From assembly GCA_037954235.1 (NCBI GenBank), contig JBBMOA010000007.1:20610457-20674456 (forward strand): 64,000 nucleotides of DNA, written 5' to 3'. The first letter of the stretch is position 1, and every line of letters begins with the position of its first letter. Source of the stretch: Aulostomus chinensis (Eukaryota; Chordata; Actinopteri; Syngnathiformes; Aulostomidae). A model generated the notes under the pieces. It was not told the origin of the DNA. It saw nothing but the letters and a program-made list of their open reading frames with translations, and ran no database searches. Made by a program: the position numbers and the translations under genes. Shown in pieces: positions 45,386 to 58,140 of this stretch.

Positions 45386-46000
45386 ACACAGGATGCTGCA
45401 GAGAAGCGCTCAGGTAAGCACACGTTACTATTTAGCCTCTTCTCTTTCCTTTGTCCCCGTGTGGGAACTGAAACACAAGAACTTGCACTATGTATTGTAG
45501 AGTCTCTGTTACAAACACTGTGCTTTGTGATGCAGGTCATAACCAAATCAGACATAATGAATTCATTAATAATGTTAATTGTAATGGTCTTTTTTTGTGT
45601 GTGTGATGCTTGTAGCATTTCTGAAGTTGTCTATTGTCTGCGGAAAACTTATAAGAGCCCTGTCTTCAAAATATCCTGTCAACATTAACAATGGTTTAGA
45701 GAAGTTGAATTTTTTACTTTATTTTTACTTTTATCATCTGATGAATAACATTGCAGCGTTTTTTTAAAGAGAATTTTGGATTAAAAGCTAAAACATTTAA
45801 CTGTAAACTCCATTAAATGTGAATTATTGCACATTTGTTAGTTTAATGAGTCAAAATGGGTGAAACGTATGAGTTTATGTCCAACTAAAAGAAATATCAC
45901 TGTGTTTTTCTTCTAAAATGTGGCGGTTGGTTTTGTCGCATAAGCTACGTGTTACGTTCTGTTGTACTGTATCAATTATATGACACTTATTTATTACCTG

Positions 46001-46212
46001 CACCAAGGAGGTTGTGTTTTCAGTGGTGTTTCTTGTGCAGCAGGATTATGCAAGAACTAGGAGGCTGATTTCCACTAAATTTGGTCGACGGGTGTAGAAC
46101 GATCCAAGGTAGAATTCAGTTTTGGGGCAGATTTGTGTGACACAGTGAGGATTGTGTGGTTGCCACATAAGGTTTGGCTGAATTCCCTTGGCAGAGGTGT
46201 GCGCTCTCCAAG
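46001..46212 (+). repeat. second copy of the smad3-UTR repeat family
   Basis: CACCAAGGAGGTTGTGTTTT begins it, then GCAGGATTATGCAAGAACT and ATTTCCACTAAATTTGGTC, ending GCAGAGGTGTGCGCTCTCCA. It keeps both ends of the family, whereas the copy at 7990-8262 lacks the last part. Confidence 0.75.
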
Positions 46213-46848
46213 TCCTCCAAGTTATACTACTTAGATCATCCAAACGCACAGGAAAACACCCGTGATTAGTTGACAGTGAAAGAGTTTTATAAAAGCAGTA
46301 AAGCATCAATCAGAGCAGCAGCTTTAAACAAACTTCCCTCCTCAGTGTATATTACTGTCAGTGTTAATAATCGGGTATAAGTGTGTGTAGAGTGTATGTG
46401 TGTACGGTGGGTCAGCTGCATATGTCTGTTCTGATTACTGGATGGGTAATTCTGCACTTCTGTGTGTAAGACCTTCAGCTCTATTCTATAATTAACTTTT
46501 GCTTGCGCCCATCAGGTTCCATTCCACACTTGATGTGTCCATAGTGACTGTTACATGCAGCCAGCTTGCCATTCAGTATGTATTAAGCTGTCAGAGTGGG
46601 CTGCTCTCCCAAGCCGCCTGTCTTCACTGAACAACCCAGCCTATTAACTCCTATTGACTGTGACACACATGTCCCTCCAAAATGAGTGGTTCCGTATTGA
46701 TTTTTCCTGAGCGCTGCTCACTTCCCCCTTTCATGCCGCCAAGGGTGAGATCTTTATCCTGACTGATTGTATATGTTCATCGTATCAGAGTACCGTTGTG
46801 AAATTGCCTTTTCAGAGCCGTGTGACTTCTTCTGCCCCCCCATGCGCG

Positions 46849-46868
46849 CGCGTGCACACACACGCACG

Positions 46869-46931
<63 letters not shown>
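46849..46931. repeat. (CA)n microsatellite
   Basis: GCGCGCGTGCACACACACGC start, then about 70 bases of perfect CA repeat. Confidence 0.98.
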
Positions 46932-46933
<2 letters not shown>

Positions 46934-47670
46934 CTGTGTATCACGGCTACTTGTATGCAGTCAAGTCTCAATAAGACAATTAAAAGGCCTGACTCCCTTG
47001 AGTCCCCTGTAACACTGCGGTCAAATGGAGCTGCAGACCTTCAACACGGCCTCTGGTCTCCCTCCAGCTTAATACAGCACACAACATAAGACATGACAGC
47101 CAGCTCTTCTTCCCCCACTAACACTGCCTCCCAATCAATGAACCTGAATAGAAGCGTGCCATATCCTCTCACTGATGCTCTCTCTAACTGCTGCGGCCCA
47201 AATCAACCCTGACAGCATGTATCGACGTCATATCAAGCCCCACCATTGAGAGAAAAATGATTATCTGGCGGTGAAATCTGTTATTGACATGCTGTGGAAT
47301 AGCTTCCCTTCCCCTAGGGATTTATTGATACAGTTTATGATATATAAATATTTATCTAATATGTGTCTGAAATAGATTTGTCTAGTTTAGGTATACAGCG
47401 GGAGCGTCTAGTCTGGTCTATGGATTGCCCGTAAAGGGCTATCAACGTCTCGCTCCCTCAACCGTGACTCTGCCTTTCCTCCCTCTTTCTGGATACTGTT
47501 TTTACAGGCAGCATGAAATTGCTTCGGCTGTTGTGATTCCGTCTTGAAGTTAATAGTAAAACATGTTGTAATTACCTTTTATTGCCTCTCACTTTAGAAA
47601 ATCAAAATGGCTTTACTGTGGCCATCATATTGTAAATGCATGTAGACGTGCTCTGTGTCCCGCCATCAGT

Positions 47671-47757
47671 GGAAGAGGTACTCAAACCGTTTACAGGAGA
47701 AAAGCTACAACAATGCTACTCCACTGAATAAAACTGATAATTCTGCATTCAAGTTTT
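47671..47757 (+). repeat. short fragment of a GGAAGAGGTACTCAAACC-type repeat
   Basis: GGAAGAGGTACTCAAACCGT and ACAATGCTACTCCACTGAAT follow the left part of a teleost element also present, better preserved, at 61755-61940. Confidence 0.5.
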
Positions 47758-48257
47758 TACCCCATCTCTAAATGAGATGTATAACTTTTGATGAATTTGA
47801 TCTTGGAAGAGAAACATGTTTAAAATTCAAAACCAAGCAATTTGAGTTTGTTTTTTTTAAAAATCTGCTTCCTGCCCGTTTCTGATTACTGCAGTAATCA
47901 AACACACAATGGCTCTGTCATTGTTTTACCTGCTACCGCTGCATTTAATTGATGTGACTATGTCCAGTGCGCACCAATATCACTGTGTGCAGAAACTGAT
48001 CGGTGAGTACTTGTATAAAGTTCAAAAGTGGCCAGACAAGAAGCATCTCTAAGAACAGTTCCCTCTGTTCTAATTACCACTGATTAAAGCTATGCTGAAT
48101 ATCTAGGTTACAGACGCCCAATGCTGAACTTCTCAGTGAAATATTCTGCAGTAGTTGGATTCAGGTATCATTGGATCCCACCTTTTCACTAAATGACACA
48201 TCAGCAGGGAGATACATCAGCTACAGATACAACTTTCCCCCCTCGATTTGATTAATT

Positions 48258-48385
48258 TGTAGCCACAAGATACAACTCGTTCCCTCAGTTTAGTTATTTT
48301 AAGACCACAAGATATAATTTGTTTTCACAAGTTAATCAAATTATGTTGCCAAGTTATCATATTGTCTTATGGCCTCAAATGATGG
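48258..48385. repeat. dispersed repeat, copy 2 (CCACAAGATACAACTCGTTC)
   Basis: AGCCACAAGATACAACTCGT, TCCCTCAGTTTAGTTATTTT, then an internal second unit ACCACAAGATATAATTTG. Same family as 35104-35260. Confidence 0.7.
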
Positions 48386-51115
48386 GACTTATTTTCTATG
48401 TGGTTACTCTAGGCTTTTGCAAAAATGAGCACCAGTCGCAGAGGAGTATTCATGGATTTTTGCTTTTCTGTGTGTCCTGTCCTCCATACTTTAGAATGGA
48501 ATTTATAATAAAAGCAAAACAAACTGGCGACTTTAATTAAGGAATCAGGGAAAAAGTGAGGTTTTTCATCGTAAAAGCAGCAGAAGTTCAAGCTGAAAAA
48601 CAGGTAGACAACAGTGGAATGGTGAATATTATGTAGTATTACGATTCAAATCATCAGCATCTTTTTGTATCTCTTAACAGTTTGTCCTTGTATCCGGGGA
48701 TGTGTGACCACAACACTAAAACTCACCGTATCTCACCTCAATCAACCCTCTTCTTTTTTTTTAAGAGGACAATCGTGTCTCTTCACTCTCTCTCATAAAG
48801 CCAAGTCTTGTCCCTGACATCTTTTCTCAAAATCAAATGAAAAATTCCAACAAATTTGTTGTTAGAGTGTCCATCAGTTTCTTCTCTCTGGTATTATGGT
48901 TTTATTGTACAGCAAATGCTATATTGATCTTCCTCCTCTTGTAACAGCTGAACTTGTGGTGACCTGCTTCGCTGCTCTGCGATATGTTTAGAGATATGTC
49001 CTTGGCATTTCAATCATAAAACTTCCCCTTTGTAACATCTCCTGGGCTACATCCAGGTTTTCCTATAAGCTGAAACAGCGCAAGGCAGTGATTGTAAAGT
49101 TGGTGTGATGACAACTGAACACAGAATATTCAGAAGGAAGTTTGCTGATCAAGATGTAATGAGACATACATGGCATACGCTGTTGTTCTATGATATTGAT
49201 TTTTGCCGACAAGCGCATCGCCGACTGACTTTTTCTCCTCCGTGATGCACGACCGCAGCTCTGTTAACATGACAGGCTGTCTCAGGTCGAACACCGCTGT
49301 CTCCCATCCTCTGCTGTGTCTCTATTACAGTCTGCTTGCTCTTTGGCTGACTTATTGACCGGCTCTCATGCTCGTTACTCAACAGAGGAGTAGTTTGCTG
49401 TGATTGATACCGCGACTGCTCTAAGACCTCTTTAGCCCCCTTCTCTTGCCTCTCCAAATCCTATCTGCGGTTGTAAAGCCATGAGTGAGTTTCATTAATG
49501 GTCTCTGCTGTTTATGACACCATAATTAGAGTTGAGGAAAGGCACCTAACTACCACAGTTCCACCATACTGAGAAAGTCAATAATGCAAGCCCAACAACT
49601 TCTCACACAATTGAGCCCCGTGGAAAATCTATATGCTCTGCTGCTCTATTTCTTTATGGCGCTGTTTTAGAAGAAGCCTCCTGATTTGTTGGTGTTTTGT
49701 CCTCTACTTTTAACTAATCCAGCAAAATTGATTATTAACGCCAACAATATCATTTAGCTCCCAGCAGCAGCCTCCACCCAGAATGAGATGTGTGGGATGT
49801 TTGTCGCCACATTGTGTTCAGTATAGCGTGTGAGGCGACCGAGCCTTGTGGCCATTTACCTGCTTTATAATTTGTTTTGTGCTCCAGCTCATGTACATGC
49901 AGCATCTCCTGTAAAAACCCAACCGGGCTGACCGCTACACCTGGGTTATTTGTGTGGAGCAGGTCATGGGGGATATTACATTAGATTGCTTTCCCAGAAA
50001 ATAATTCTGCCATGTGGTCTATTGGGCTTTTCTCTGTGTATCTGTCAGGTAGGATCACGCACAGTTACACAGAGAAAGAAAGCCGTTTGAATACACACAA
50101 ACTCACCCATCTGTCTTTTTAATTAAAACAACAACAAAAACAGCTAAGGGAGTGTTAGTTCTTGCAATGGAATATGTACTGCAGGCTGTACCTCAGATGA
50201 TGAAAGAAATATGGTGCATTATTACACAAGCAAGTAACATTTTATCAATGTTCAGGTAAATTCAATCATTCAGCAACCTCGCTGCTACTTAAAAATTATT
50301 TTCCAGTCCGACAGTTGTGTCAAGCATTTGATGTATGTTTTCTGCGTTTTCTTTCTCAGGTTTAGTTTAAAACAAATGCTTTAAGAGAGGGAGGGTGAAC
50401 AGAATAGTCCCTTTAAATGCTCAGCAGATGGTGTTCCTTTCCACCACGGACAAACCAGGCTTTATTTATTCGTAGCTGTAAATTGCAAAGCAGTGGCCAT
50501 GTAAACAAGGAAAAATTGAATTAAAGCAGCTACAAGGACATTTTAACTGATTGTTACTGTGCCAGTTTAATACTGATGTCTATATATGATCTACATATAG
50601 GCAAATGAGACCATCATCCGGCAGTTCATCATGTCTATATAGTGCTTCTGAAAGCCTGGGTAGAGATAGAACTAAAACTATGATTGCCAAGCATGCCTAT
50701 AAAAAAAATTTGAAATTTATTTTTTATTTGCAAGCTAAAAACTTTTACATCTCACCATTGTCATATTAGTTATTTATTTTGCACAAATAAGATACTGTAC
50801 ATTCTGCAAACTAAACTGCATCTTTCTTTCAGTCGTAGTCAGTCCTCCTCTTTACTGGGTCCACTTCCTGGCAGTCAGGAGAAATTCTGATCTCCTGGTC
50901 TCACGTGAAGAAAAGTCAGAGTCATGAGGATCCATCTTCAGGGCAACATGACAACCAGGAAGCTCACACATTCACATTGCAACCCAACAGATTGCTTAGA
51001 TTTTTCAGTCTGGACTAAAGTATTAGTCAAACCAACAGTCAGGCATTAAATTGGGATTTGAAGTCATATCAGTGAAGGTCCTTACTAAGATACGTGTGTG
51101 CGTATGTATGTGTTT

Positions 51116-51172
<57 letters not shown>
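51116..51172. repeat. (TG)n microsatellite
   Basis: About 55 bases of TG repeat. Confidence 0.97.
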
Positions 51173-51179
<7 letters not shown>

Positions 51180-51698
51180 CTATCTCAACCCTAGAGAGGA
51201 TGTTGCTGTAGCAGCTCTGCACCTCCAACATACACAGACTAACGTTTGGTCACAACCACAGTTTCATTGACACAAGGTTATTTGTATTCAAAGATAGTGG
51301 GACTGTGTGTATATATTTCTTACCTGAAAACACTTTGGCCATCCACAATGCATGATGTCAGAGGGGTGAAGCCCCAGTGTAGCAGATGCTGGCTTCATGG
51401 TCAGCTCCGGTGTATTTCAGACTTTATCTCTAGTTTTATTTGCAACTTAAAATCCTGCCCACACTATACTCACGAGCTAAGCTAGCCAACAGCAGACATC
51501 CACCTGTTCAACAGCTCTGTATTGCCCCTCGTCTTATCCTCTCCTCCAAATCTATTCAGCAGGTAAAGACATCCCATCATTCACTCCTGTTGTAACAAAC
51601 TTCATCCTTTTTTTTTCACTCACTTTGTTCCTCTGAAACAAGTTAGCAACCTGATCATGCAGCATGTACACACCTGCACACTGTTACATGCTCTAATA

Positions 51699-51766
51699 GA
51701 CGATGAACGATGTTACTCATGGTGCCTTTAATGACGATGAACGATGTTACTCATGGTGCCTTTAAT
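51699..51766. repeat. perfect 34-bp tandem duplication
   Basis: The unit starting GACGATGAACGATGTTACTC and ending GGTGCCTTTAAT is present twice head to tail, 51699-51732 and 51733-51766, with no difference between copies. This means a recent event or an assembly artefact. Confidence 0.95.
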
Positions 51767-53809
51767 GAGCATTGTGTGACTTCATTTGGAAAGAGGATGT
51801 ATGTAAGGGACGTTCGTTTGTATGAAGTTATGATGCTCTGAAGAATTCAAGAAACCAGAAGGCTTTAGCTTACCTGTCGGAGACATGTTACAATATGAAA
51901 ACAGTGTTAATGAGGCCAGCTAAACACGTTATAGATGACAGCAGTCTGATAATGTGCGTGACAGTTTACACGCACCAATGTAATCACAACTAAATGTCAG
52001 ATGGCTCCACATCTCTCAGTCTCACTCTCTTACTTTAATTAAGATGTGCACTTTTTGCTGGAAAGTTCTTGATTGTGGTTTAAAGGCAAGAGCAAGCCAA
52101 AAGTCATGAAACAACCCTGGAGTCTGGGTATGAGGAGGACGGACCTTTTTAACAGCAGACACTTTGACATAAACTAGTAAACAGAGCTGTTACTGATTAC
52201 ATTAATGAAGGATCTGCTTATTTTCTTATTTAATGTGACTATAACACCAGTTTTTACCTGCTATTTCATGTCAAAATGGCTCCTATAAGAACTACTTTAC
52301 TGCCTCTCATTGAAAAATGTTTGAGTTGACTACCAGATCTGATAGTTGGCGCTCGGCTACAGATTTCGTCCATGAATCAAAGCAGGAACCTGTGAGGCAT
52401 TGTTCTGAGGATCTGTATCCTCCAGAGTGAGGTGCATCACTCTGTCCAGCAGGAGATGAACCGGTGCAGGTAACAAGACAGAGGATAGTTATCTATCATG
52501 AATAAACTAGGCCTCTGAGAGCAGCGCCACAGAGCCGAGTAGGATGCCAGGATGGGACGTTCCCCCTGGAGACCCTGCACCCTCTGGCCGCCCTTCCAGG
52601 GAGATTAAATGTTAGATGCTTGGGCTGCAACATGTGGGTCTGGAAAGGTAAACCTAACTTAGTTCACCCTTGACTGGAAACCTAAGCTCTGTGACTGAAT
52701 GAACCAGTGTCATCATTAAATCATCACCTGTCGCTTTTACTGTGGCTGCAACCCTAACCCCAGCAGGAGAGGAGTACGAGGAGTACGAGGACGGGTGATG
52801 ACAGCGATACCTAGAGCTGGTGGAACAGAACCCCCCCCCCCAACAAGACCCACCTCTTACTTACTCCTACATTACTCTTACTTACCACTTTTGAACATTT
52901 TTCATTTCTGTTGAGAGGAAATGTACAAATAGTGTTGCAGATATTACCATCAGATATCGGCTAATCTTGAGTCCCCAACCTTTGACATAAGCTGTGCAGT
53001 CATGTGTGTTTGGTTGGCAGGTATGTTACCTTAATGCCTTCTGGCTTGTTGCAATGCATGTGTAATGACTGTGGAGCTATCAGAGCTTATCCTGTTGAAC
53101 AGGGGGACATTAAGGAGGGCAGCTACAAAGGCCAGACTTTAATTTGACCTCTGCCTGCCCTCTAGTCTAGCGAGGTGGCTCAGAGAAGCAGGCTGGTGGT
53201 TTGGGCAGTTGGTGATGAATGACTGTATTTGGTGGGCAGATTGTTACAGTTCCACACTAATTGAGAGGTCAACACAAAGAGCAAATGTGGTAATTGAGTC
53301 ACTTGACTGTAGAGCTTGCCACAGCTCTTTTGACCCCATGCTGGTAGCTCGTGCTGCAGACTACGACACCTCACATCTTGCTGTTCAGGTCATTGTTGTT
53401 GTCATATATTCAGAAAACCCACATCTGTTGGTCTGTGACTTTGTCTTTCAAAGTAAAATAAATTGCTCCATGGAAAAATTCAATTTTTCTGTTTTTATAT
53501 ATTTTATACATAATGGAATGAAGTTTTTCTTCTTATTTGTGTTGCATTTTCATTTAGTTTATGGTTGATGGATGTAATTCACCAAGCTGTCTTTACCTCC
53601 ATCTGCAGAGATATTTTGGCTGAGCCTCACATAGGTGTTATTATGTTGAAGTAGAAGCCTTCTGCCTGCATTATTAGGTGGAGTTTAATGGATCTGTTGG
53701 CCTTTGCATTTGCCTGTGCTCCTGTAACATGCGCTCAGCTGAGACTATGGCATAACACCATCCATTTACACCTAATGGCCATTGGCTTTGGAAGTGGCGA
53801 GTTGTAACA
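51767..53809. other. gene-free block
   Basis: Unique sequence without an exon that I can name. A short GAGGAGTAC duplication lies at about 52772-52791. The open frame 53209-53568 has no family match. Confidence 0.5.

Positions 53810-53811
<2 letters not shown>

Positions 53812-53878
<67 letters not shown>
53812..53878. repeat. (TG)n microsatellite
   Basis: About 66 bases of perfect TG repeat. Confidence 0.98.
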
Positions 53879-53879
<1 letters not shown>

Positions 53880-56800
53880 TGAAAAGCTACAAGGACAAAT
53901 GCATTCTACATTTAATGAGTGTGGGCCAAAGGGAACCCGAGTAGTTAAAACTGAGTTGGCGAGACTATTTTGTCCCTTGTTACCTGACTCCTCTGTTGCA
54001 CCTTTAAACTGCAACATGCCACTAAACTGCTCTGATGGTCTCACAGGACAGATGTAGAGGCTGCAACCCGTGTGAATCAGATTGATGGAGCACATTAAAC
54101 TCTGAGCTTCATCCTGCTTAAATGCTTTTGCACTCTAAATCTTTTCAGTAGTATCAGAGTGGTAAGACCAGACTGGGAAAAGTATCCATGGGATTGTTGG
54201 ATTGTCATTTGAACTGTATGTTTATCTGATGTCAATCATGGCCAACTTGTGCATCTTTTATTTCACTGAACGCATGAGTGGAAACAAAGATGAGATCTTT
54301 TTGTTTACCTTGGCATATGTCCCAAAAGTCTGTTCAAATATCCACCGTTTTAGTCCAATCTTCCTTACCTCTGACTAAGATGTCATTGTTTTAATGCACA
54401 AAAAATGTGGATGTTGTAATTACCATTTGCACAAACAAGACAGCGGCTTCATTGATATGCAGGCGCTGATAAGGCTAGAGCTTGGCAGCGAGACAAAGAC
54501 TGAGGCCACCAGGGGTTCGACAACACCAGAGACACGGGGACCGTCTTGCCTCCTCCGTCAATGCAGAGGACCAACAAAAGCTACCCGTCATTCACCACAC
54601 ACTAACGTTTTTAATTAATTTTCAGCCTGCTCTCCTCTGAGTCCTTGTGTGGTGATGTTGACCTCCAGCATCCACTCATGAATGTAGCTTTCTACTCAGC
54701 CTTGGCTGTCAGAAGGTTAGCAGTGCAGGCTCCCTGGGCAGGAGCTCCCTCCCAGTACTGGACTGAGGAATAAGGTTGGGTACCATTCACATTTGAACCA
54801 ATATTGGTACCAGTACCCAAGAATTTGTTATTTCTAAATAAGGAGGAAGAAAAAATTGTTTCAGCTGAAATGTGTCCAGACTTCTCAATTGCCCTGCTAT
54901 TGTTAGCTGCAGCTGCAGCAGGGAATTTCAGACGCTCTTCAGATTTCAGAGGAAGTTTATGGTTGAGTTTCAGATTAAAAATATCCCAGACAGTATGGCA
55001 GGCATCACGTTTTTAAGTGAAACCACACTAAAGATCATTTTTGGCTTACCATTGCCCTGCTTGTGTTATGGACTTGAAAGCATTGCAGGTTGACATCACA
55101 TGATCTGGCTTCACTCTCTCACCCAGATGTGCTCTCAGGAAGCGAAATTTGGCATCGGATGATTCAAGATTGACTGATATACTCTGCAAAGAACCAAGTT
55201 TGGTACGCGACCCTACTTATAAGACTTATTGGCTCAAACGGGATAGTGCACATGTCGGAAAACATCTTCATGAAGAAAACAGAAACGCTGTCACACCTTT
55301 ATGAGAGCGTGATAAACCCTATTGATACTGAACATCTCATATCAAGGCTTCAGCTCAGTGACTGGCAGTGGAATGCTGATTAAGAGTCCTTGTGGCTGTA
55401 TCCATAGCTGTGGAAAAAGTCAAAACAGACCTGTTAATCAATAGTGACCATTATATAACATCCTGAAGTTGCATTAAAACTCCTCCAAGAATAGTTAAGT
55501 GCCGCTCTCACTCATCATAGTGTGAATCCAAATCTGGGGGACCTGTGAATAAGCCGGATCAAGGCTGATCAATTTGCTGTTGTTTTAAAGCCATTCTGGT
55601 TCGGATTAATCCACAGGAGTGGTCACACCCACAAGCTCTGTAAATCTATAGGTCCTTATGTTTCCACCTTGCACCCCCACTGGGCTTTGAGAGCCGATGA
55701 GGCTTTAGAGGATGAAAGGAAGTCAGACTTATTTTTGTTGAATGTGCCAACTGTGTTCAAGGGGCTTTTTAAATAAGTGCCCTTGACCTATACTTAGGTT
55801 TATCACAGTCTTATTGTTACCCCTCTTTTGTCTCCATAGGGGGTTGAATTTAGTCAGATTAACTAATGGCTACAGTGGTGATTGAAATAAGGTTTTTCAA
55901 GGCTTCTTCAAAGCCTTGTCATTGTGTTGGTTGCTCTTTGCTGCAGCTTTCCAGTAAATTAGACCAGCGGTCCACCTGGTCAGATCTCTTACATCTCACG
56001 GAAATAGAAGTTTTGATTTTATCCTCTTCCTTCTTTCCATTCTGTTCTGACTTTTTTTTTAAAGCTGCTTTGCGAGTCCAATCCTTGACTCTAAATAGCC
56101 ACTGAAAATTATGGTTTAGTCATTCTGAGCGAAGAGATTAAAATTATCATTGCAATTTGGGCAATAATGTGTCAGTAGGCGTTTGAGTCCGGCCTGTTGG
56201 CTGGGTGAGATGTCTTCTGGTCTCTAAAAGCATGTGATCTAATGGTGCACCATTTTGCTCACAATTAATAGAGCTCCCCAAGAGATGAGAAGCCTATAGA
56301 CTTGTGGAAATACTGTAGCAGCCTTCAGGCAGCCGGGTAGATGTTGCTTTCTTCCCCGTCACTCACATTTGTCGTAATGGCACAAGAGTCTCACTGGCTA
56401 TTCCCAATGCTGTGTGTATGCATGAGTGTGTGTGAGCCCACTGCCCCAAGCATGTCTCATTTCAAAGTGCTGTCACTCCCTGCTTCCTGGCATCTATTAA
56501 CACCCACCATTATCATGCTAATCTACATTGTATGATTACATAAAGTAATTTATGCACAGTTCTGTGCTGTGGCTGTACGGGGATGCTTGCTCCTATTGTT
56601 GAATTAAAAAAAAAAAACATTTCATGACCAATAGATTGTTTTTATATTTTCAGTATTAAGGTAGGCTTCTTGAATCTTGACTGGTTTTACTCCTTCTCTC
56701 TTCACACTCGTCCTCTTACTTGATTACCAAAACCAGCACAGGCTCTCACAAAGATTTGAAGGCCTCTCCCTACTGAGAAAATAATAGCTAAAACCTCTAA

Positions 56801-57300
56801 CTGAGCATGCTGCTTTGTTCAAGAAGAGACAATGATTTGAGATCACTTTCCTCTCAGTCCTCTTTAGCTCCACATCGGAAATGGCAAGAATGTGTTTTGT
56901 GTTGAAAGCAGAGGGCAAGAGATGAGCTCTCTTCCTCATTTATTCACAGCTAGTGGAGTAATTAGGAATGCAGAGGGCTGTTAAATTAAAACTGAATTGC
57001 ACTTATTAACATTTTAACTACCAACCCCACCCTCTTTAGACACTAAACAAGGACAGTTTCAGCTCTAATATGCCTGAAGAATCCCGCTGAGGGGACTCTT
57101 TATGTATCTCTAAAACAAAGACGTTCTTTAAAGTAAGATCTCCCTTTTGTTTAAACAACCAAGCATTTAACATTCAGTGTAATATGCCAAGGCTTCCTGC
57201 GTGCTGTCAAGAGACACACCACCAGAGCTTCTCAAACTCTTTGGTTAATGGAACACTATTTGTGGTCAGATTGGATAGCTAATGGTGGTCCCTTTGAGGG
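53879..57300. other. gene-free block
   Basis: No exon, RNA gene or named repeat recognised. Segments 54420-54740 and 56160-56560 are of balanced composition. A12 run at about 56607-56618. Confidence 0.5.
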
Positions 57301-58140
57301 TAACTCTGCAAATTAAATAGCATGGATTCACATCTGTCAGACAAAACCAGGAGGCTCTTTGTAATCAATGACCCAAACCAAGAGAGGCTCCACGGGGGGC
57401 TCCTCCGCTATGATGGCAGCACGCATAAGGAGCCACCAGGGACGGAGGCAACTCACCTGCACTAACAGCCACTGTGCTGGGCTTGTGGAGCAGGCTAGAA
57501 CCTGGGAGGGAGCACCAGCAGGGTTAATGTACATTTATAGAACAGGTCAGACTACTTAAGCCAGCCACTGATTTATAATGCAGGAGTGCAATGTGACTAA
57601 ACTGTAAAGGGAATTCTTGTTTTTCTGAGCAAACATTGCCGTCGGTGTTGTGTTAAAATGTTGAACCCCATTAATTTTATCACTCCCCCTCTCTTGTTTC
57701 TCTTCGTCTTTAAATTTTGTTTGGAGGAGAGACTAGCAAGACCTCCCGCTGCTGTGGAGAATTTCCTCTCGTTGTTAATTTTCCCTGCTCCATATGGCGC
57801 CACAGACACTTCACCTGCAGGCTGTAGCAGGCCGCACGGCAGCCAGCAGACATCCTCGGGCTCAGGCTGTCATTTACACAGGCCTGTGCATCTGTCTGAG
57901 CAAAAGAGAACGCAAGACAGCAGAGACAGCTCTTCCCTTCACCTCACAGCCCGAGTCCAGCACCATCCACCTGACAAAATCAGATGCTATTTTCTGAAAA
58001 TACTCCGGAATATCGCGGCAGTTAAGACAAGAGAGCCGTCATGCAAAACTCCTCACTACCAGTTTCAGAAAAATCAAGCTGGAAAACAGCCAAACACTTT
58101 GTGCCAAATGTGTTTCTGTCAGTGTGCACACCAGTGAATG
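57300..58140. other. balanced-composition unique block with chance-looking ORFs
   Basis: Less AT-rich than the flanks. It holds overlapping open frames at 57658-58137 (159 residues, plus) and 57794-57997 (67 residues, other frame), plus a minus-strand frame at 57597-57809. None has a family motif, signal peptide or paired splice sites linking it to another exon. More likely a conserved non-coding block or plain unique sequence than a gene. Confidence 0.4.

Larger units (their letters stand above)
46932..51115. other. gene-free block, middle part
   Basis: No exon recognised. It holds a diverged repeat fragment (47671-47757) and a copy of the CCACAAGATA repeat (48258-48385). Segments 46950-47250, 49200-49560 and 49740-50060 are balanced-composition unique sequence that could be regulatory. 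Open frames such as 49188-49457 (minus) have no family signature. Confidence 0.5.

Noticed and set aside
45370..45411. Short segment ending in a consensus donor (CTCAG|GTAAGC)
   Set aside because: No frame matches MAP2K5 or another known protein, and the acceptor side is poor.
52772..52800. EYEEYEDG resembling the acidic EYEDEDGD of the MAP2K5 PB1 domain
   Set aside because: Produced by a short GAGGAGTAC duplication and followed at once by stop codons.
57658..58137. 159-residue open frame, one of the two longest in the gene-free region
   Set aside because: No family motif, no Kozak or promoter evidence, overlapped by other frames of similar quality; likely chance in less AT-rich sequence.
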